A stretch of DNA of 6,453 bases from Guopingia tenuis. GTDB taxonomy: Bacteria > Bacillota > Clostridia > Christensenellales > Christensenellaceae. Below, piece by piece: positions 3,915-6,453 of the stretch; position 1 is the first letter of the stretch, and every line of letters begins with the position of its first letter. The stretch lies in assembly GCF_014384805.1 (NCBI RefSeq), contig NZ_JACRSS010000007.1, positions 1-6,453 of the forward strand, written 5' to 3'. A program made the translations under genes and the position numbers. The notes below the pieces were generated by a model. That model had not been told where the DNA came from. It was given only the letters and a program-made list of their open reading frames with translations, and ran no database searches.

Positions 3915-5366
3915 ATGACCGAGAATTATCGAGGCTGCTACGAGTATTTGAGCGCACAATATCCGGAGGTCGGAGGCTATGAGTTTTATAAAGAGCTGTT
4001 TCCGGACAATGAGAACTCCGGAGAACGGCACACGGATTTTTCCCATCCGAACGCTGTGTATCTGTATCGGGACGAACAGAGCGAGGATAAGAAGCTCCGG
4101 CGCAGGAAGATGTATAACGACACATGGGAACAGGATTACATGGAGTTTGTCGAGGGGAACAGCCTTACTTTGTGCAGCGGTCTTGCATATCGCAGAAAGG
4201 AGAACAGGCTGGAGAACGCCCAGCGGATGTATGCTCTGATCTTCGATCTGGATGGCGTAGGTCTTGCCGAGCTGCGCAACCTCTTTCTGCGCTTTGGCGG
4301 CGATCCGGAGCGAGTGCGCCGGTTGCCGATGCCGACTTTCCTTGTTCTGTCGGGGACAGGGCTGCATATCTACTATGTTTTCCAGCAGCCGATTGACCTA
4401 TACCCGAATATAAAAATTCAGCTTAAAAGTCTGAAATATGACCTCACTTTCCGGCTATGGGAGTATGGCAGCACTTCGCAGGTCAAGGCGATCCAGTATC
4501 AATCCATCAATCAGAGCTTCCGCATGGTGGGCAGCATCAATGACAAGCATGGGACGGAGCTGGTCGCTTTCCGTACCGGAGAACGGGTAACGCTGGATTA
4601 TCTGAACGCCTACGCAAAGCCAGAAAACAGGGTGGATGTCAATAAGCCTTTCAGCCCATCCAAAATGACACGAGCTGAGGCGAGGGAGGCATATCCGGAG
4701 TGGTATGAGCGTGTTGTTGTGAGAGGCGAGAAAGGACGCAAGAAGTGGGATATTGCCGGAAAGGTGCATGGTGATGATCCGTATGCGCTCTACCATTGGT
4801 GGCTGCGGCAGATCGGAGAGATAAAGGGCGGGCATCGGTATTTCTTTTTGATGTGCCTTGCTATCTATGCTTACAAATGCGGTGTGTCGAAGCAGCAGCT
4901 CCGGCAGGATATGAAAGAGGCTTTTGATGATCTGCAGATGGTGAAGCATGAGAACGCATTGACCGAGGAAGATATACGGAGTGCGCTGGAAGCCTACGAC
5001 AAGGAGTATTACAATTTCACGATTTCCGATATTGAAGCTCTGACCGATGTTCGCATCGAGCGCAACAAGAGGAATGGTAGATCACAGAAAGAGCATTTGA
5101 AAAGAGCAAGGGCGGTGCAGGAAGTGGATTATCCTGGCGGCACATGGAGAAGAAAAGGGGCAGAAGAAAAGAAAGCGCAAGTCTATGCGTGGCGGCAGGA
5201 GCATCCAGAGGGACGCAAGGCCGATTGTCATAGGGACACCGGACTTGATCCGAAAACGATCCGCAAATGGTGGGACACCGTACCGGAGGGGCATATAACG
5301 GTCAAAATACGCCCATCACAGGCTTTGAGCGATCTGTTGGTGGAGGAATTTAAGAAAGGGCTGTAA
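3915..5366 (+). CDS. rep: Primase-fold (AEP-like) plasmid replication protein with C-terminal HTH
   Basis: The 483-aa protein starts at ATG 3915 after GAGGTGG. The N-terminal half resembles archaeo-eukaryotic primase/PrimPol domains. ALIFDLDGVG has the DxD metal-binding pair (Asp111, Asp113). LVLSGTGLHIYYVFQQPIDL has the SGxGxH motif (Ser146, His151). QSFRMVGSIN (200-209) has the later Arg/Asn motif. Residues around 295-370 (HWWLRQIGEIKGGHRYFFLM..., ending near YDKEYYNF) look like the helical domain that follows such primases. Near the C-terminus, EGRKADCHRDTGLDPKTIRK (about 435-455) reads as a helix-turn-helix. It is the only replication-type gene here, so it is probably the initiator, priming or extending DNA at the plasmid origin. 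No rolling-circle Rep signature (HUH with catalytic Tyr) or helicase domain is seen. The catalytic residues are assigned by motif reading, not alignment. Confidence 0.78.
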   Translation: MTENYRGCYEYLSAQYPEVGGYEFYKELFPDNENSGERHTDFSHPNAVYLYRDEQSEDKKLRRRKMYNDTWEQDYMEFVEGNSLTLCSGLAYRRKENRLENAQRMYALIFDLDGVGLAELRNLFLRFGGDPERVRRLPMPTFLVLSGTGLHIYYVFQQPIDLYPNIKIQLKSLKYDLTFRLWEYGSTSQVKAIQYQSINQSFRMVGSINDKHGTELVAFRTGERVTLDYLNAYAKPENRVDVNKPFSPSKMTRAEAREAYPEWYERVVVRGEKGRKKWDIAGKVHGDDPYALYHWWLRQIGEIKGGHRYFFLMCLAIYAYKCGVSKQQLRQDMKEAFDDLQMVKHENALTEEDIRSALEAYDKEYYNFTISDIEALTDVRIERNKRNGRSQKEHLKRARAVQEVDYPGGTWRRKGAEEKKAQVYAWRQEHPEGRKADCHRDTGLDPKTIRKWWDTVPEGHITVKIRPSQALSDLLVEEFKKGL

Positions 5367-5367
5367 A

Positions 5368-5416
5368 CGCCCCAGAAACGCCCTACAAGGCGTTTTCGGG
5401 GCGGGTAAGGGTTTTT
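5368..5416 (+). terminator. Terminator after rep
   Basis: Fifteen-base arms (5368-5382 and 5389-5403), complementary except for AG/AG positions in the middle, enclose loop CTACAA, starting 2 nt after the rep stop. A T-run (5412-5416) follows after a short gap. GGGTAA (5403-5408) can also pair with TTACCC (5420-5425). The strong stem right after the stop supports termination of rep mRNA, although the delayed T-tract makes it imperfect. Confidence 0.65.
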
Positions 5417-5538
5417 ATATTACCCCACCGAAAACGAGGCTTGAAAACCGCGCGAAATAAGGCTTTTTCACCCCCTAAATGTACACGCTGCGGTGTTAGC
5501 ATATAGAAAGCACTGTTCATAGAAAAGTTGCAAAAAAA
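5417..5538. other. Spacer between rep terminator and toxin-antitoxin promoter
   Basis: I see no gene, strong repeat or clear promoter here apart from a weak palindrome around ACACGCTGCGGTGT (about 5480-5493). An extra TTGCAA at 5528-5533 resembles half of the operator just downstream and could be an accessory binding site. Confidence 0.4.
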
Positions 5539-5561
5539 CATTTGCAATGCACTTGCAAATG
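5539..5561. promoter_or_regulatory. Operator of the toxin-antitoxin operon
   Basis: CATTTGCAA (5539-5547), five spacer bases, TTGCAAATG (5553-5561): perfect 9-bp arms. The right arm contains the -35 box. This is where RelB/DinJ-type antitoxins and their toxin complexes usually bind to repress their own promoter, so autoregulation is inferred. Confidence 0.7.
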
Positions 5562-5581
5562 TCACGAATATTGAATATAAT
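5553..5581 (+). promoter_or_regulatory. Promoter of the toxin-antitoxin operon
   Basis: TTGCAA (5553-5558), 17-bp spacer, TATAAT (5576-5581). Transcription would start about 35 nt before the antitoxin ATG. Because short gaps and no clear terminator separate the following genes, this is the best candidate promoter for the whole antitoxin-toxin-HTH-kinase-erm(B) run. Confidence 0.75.
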
Positions 5582-5621
5582 ATTAGTGCAAGCTAAAAAT
5601 GACGAGGAAAGGAGTGCTATT

Positions 5622-5888
5622 ATGGCTAAAGGAAATATGACGATAAGAATGGAGCCGGAGCTGAAAGCACAGGCGGCAGCTCTCTTTAAGTCCCTCGGAA
5701 TGGATTTGAGTACGGCAACGGGTATTTTTTATCGACAGGCACTTAGGTGTCATGGACTTCCCTTTGAAGTCAAGGTTGACGAGCCGAATGCTGTTACCTA
5801 TGCGGCGATGGAGGCGGCAGAAAAGGGAGAGGATATGTATGGTCCGTTTGATAGCGTTGCAGATCTGATGGAGGCGCTGAATGCTTAA
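5622..5888 (+). CDS. dinJ: RelB/DinJ family antitoxin
   Basis: The 88-aa product starts at ATG 5622, 7 nt after AAAGGAG (5608-5614). An earlier in-frame ATG at 5547 lies upstream of the predicted transcription start and is not used. The N-terminal MTIRMEPELKAQAAALFKSL followed by GMDLSTATGIFYRQALRCHG is the ribbon-helix-helix DNA-binding domain of the RelB/DinJ family. The acidic C-terminus (EKGEDMYGPFDSVADLMEAL) should wrap the toxin. It neutralises the YafQ-type toxin and represses the operon through the dyad at 5539-5561. It overlaps the toxin gene by 8 nt, which implies coupled translation. Confidence 0.92.
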   Translation: MAKGNMTIRMEPELKAQAAALFKSLGMDLSTATGIFYRQALRCHGLPFEVKVDEPNAVTYAAMEAAEKGEDMYGPFDSVADLMEALNA

Positions 5889-6159
5889 GCCGGAGTTTTC
5901 GGGGCAGTTCAAACGAGATTACAAGCTTGCGATCAAGAGAGGCTGCGATCCGAAGAAGTTGGAGGAAGTGATCACGCTGTTGTGTAACGAGCAGCCGTTG
6001 CCGGAGGCGTATCGAGATCATGCTCTCACTAATTCCAGAAATTATAAGGACATGAGAGAATGTCACATCGAGCCGGACTGGCTGTTGGTCTATAAAGTTG
6101 TTCGGCAGACTTTGATTTTGAAATTGATAAGGACGGGATCTCATAGCGATTTGTTTTGA
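5881..6159 (+). CDS. yafQ: YafQ family toxin (RelE/ParE superfamily mRNA interferase)
   Basis: The 92-aa protein starts at ATG 5881, inside the last codons of the antitoxin. It has the YafQ layout: a basic N-terminus (KPEFSGQFKRDYKLAIKRG), then DH (His47), RECHIEPDWLLVYK (60-72) and RTGSHSDLF at the C-terminus (84-92). By correspondence with E. coli YafQ, the residues needed for ribosome-dependent mRNA cleavage are all present: His47, His62, Asp66, Arg84, His88 and Phe92. The usual L.G.W.GYREC stretch reads LTNSRNYKDMREC here, a mild departure next to the active site. Free toxin would arrest translation. On a plasmid the pair should act as a stability (addiction) module. Confidence 0.92.
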   Translation: MLKPEFSGQFKRDYKLAIKRGCDPKKLEEVITLLCNEQPLPEAYRDHALTNSRNYKDMRECHIEPDWLLVYKVVRQTLILKLIRTGSHSDLF

Positions 6160-6192
6160 GATTAACTCCGGATGAAAGAGTGGTGATGATAT

Positions 6193-6453
6193 TTGGCGGG
6201 TGTAATAACGGAAATTGCAATAGAATGTGGCGTGTCGGAACAGGCAGTTCGTGCATGGTGTAGGCGAAACCATGTTGCGAAAGATGCGAAAGGAAGTTTC
6301 GCAATCAGCGAAAGTCAAAAAACCGCCATATATCAGCATTATTTAGGTGTTGAACGAAAGCAAGTTTCGCAACAGGCGAAAGCAAGTTGCGAAACTTGCG
6401 AAACCACTTTGATCGCTATGCTGCAGGGAGAATTAGACCGGAAAAGCGAGCAA
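6193..6453 (+). CDS. Helix-turn-helix/coiled-coil plasmid protein, N-terminal part (continues at base 1 of the circle)
   Basis: TTG at 6193 is the earliest possible start, since TGA at 6187-6189 is the in-frame stop just upstream. GAGTGGTG (about 6177-6184) serves as RBS, 33 nt after the toxin stop. The N-terminus reads LAGVITEIAIECGVSEQAVR then AWCRRNHVAKDAKGSFAISE, a helix-turn-helix of MerR/DUF536 type, followed by a short linker and coiled coil. Bases 6335-6453 duplicate 1-119; the full protein (about 160 aa) ends at 341. It is likely co-transcribed with the toxin-antitoxin pair. A role in plasmid copy control or partition is plausible from the architecture but unproven. Confidence 0.8.
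   Translation, partial: MAGVITEIAIECGVSEQAVRAWCRRNHVAKDAKGSFAISESQKTAIYQHYLGVERKQVSQQAKASCETCETTLIAMLQGELDRKSEQ
6264..6404. repeat. Iteron-like cluster of GCGAAA motifs inside the HTH gene
   Basis: GCGAAA occurs at 6264, 6277, 6286, 6308, 6376, 6389 and 6398. Its reverse complement TTTCGC occurs at 6297 and 6365, and a near copy ACGAAA at 6354. The last five also appear at the left end (20-69). Gaps are 9, 11 or 13 bp apart from one longer break. A longer unit, AAGTTTCGCAA followed by a CGAAAG, appears twice, 68 bp apart (6295 and 6363). The hexamer falls in all three codon phases, so it is kept as DNA rather than as peptide. Confidence 0.65.
6335..6453. repeat. Right copy of 119-bp terminal direct repeat (circular contig overlap)
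   Basis: Identical to 1-119. See the left copy: it marks circularity and is not a biological terminal repeat. Confidence 0.93.

Noticed and set aside
3289..4125. Long minus-strand open frame of 278 codons
   Set aside because: It runs antisense across the end of mobV, the leader and the start of rep. The product is Ser/Arg/Pro/Cys-rich with low complexity and no motif, so it is a shadow of GC-rich coding DNA.
5794..6339. Minus-strand open frame of 181 codons opposite the toxin-antitoxin genes
   Set aside because: It is antisense to the clear antitoxin, toxin and HTH genes and no recognisable domain appears in its translation.
6264..6404. CRISPR array
   Set aside because: The repeated unit is only 6-11 bp, spacing is irregular, both orientations occur, and the region is protein-coding. 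No cas genes are present.

Overview
The first 119 bases (1-119) recur base for base at the end (6335-6453). The window is therefore best read as a linearised circular contig of about 6,334 bp with an assembly overlap: a complete small plasmid. One gene crosses the artificial ends. Strong purine-rich Shine-Dalgarno sites, sigma-A-like promoters, a MobV relaxase, a RelB/DinJ-YafQ toxin-antitoxin pair and erm(B) point to a Gram-positive gut-type host (Bacillota, probably Clostridia). The species cannot be told from the sequence.

Layout, starting after rep: a terminator (about 5368-5416) is followed by a promoter with an overlapping operator (5539-5581). This drives an apparent operon of antitoxin (5622-5888), YafQ-type toxin (5881-6159), a helix-turn-helix plus coiled-coil protein (TTG at 6193, across the ends, to 341) and a P-loop kinase/ATPase gene from 382. 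The kinase gene is broken. A 1,045-bp erm(B) segment (533-1577) sits inside it, and a second lesion shifts the frame near 1748. An inverted repeat with a T-tract (1930-1960) ends this AT-rich module.

Next comes a GC-rich, hairpin-dense region (1963-2251) that looks like the transfer origin, then the MobV relaxase (2252-3499). A near-consensus promoter (3520-3548) inside an inverted repeat opens a structured stretch of about 370 nt (3549-3914), which leads to a primase-fold replication protein (3915-5366).

Taken together: a primase-type Rep replicates the plasmid, MobV mobilises it using another element's conjugation machinery (no type IV secretion genes are present), the toxin-antitoxin pair stabilises it, and erm(B) is the cargo, giving macrolide-lincosamide-streptogramin B resistance. 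The most notable points are: (i) erm(B) is a circularly permuted unit, inserted exactly at its ATG into a kinase gene that supplies a chance ribosome binding site, while its own promoter and RBS lie stranded downstream; (ii) an iteron-like cluster of GCGAAA motifs, falling in all three codon phases, inside the helix-turn-helix gene; (iii) a rep leader with tandem similar stem-loops and a 16-bp perfect G/C-rich inverted repeat, a candidate origin or copy-control region.
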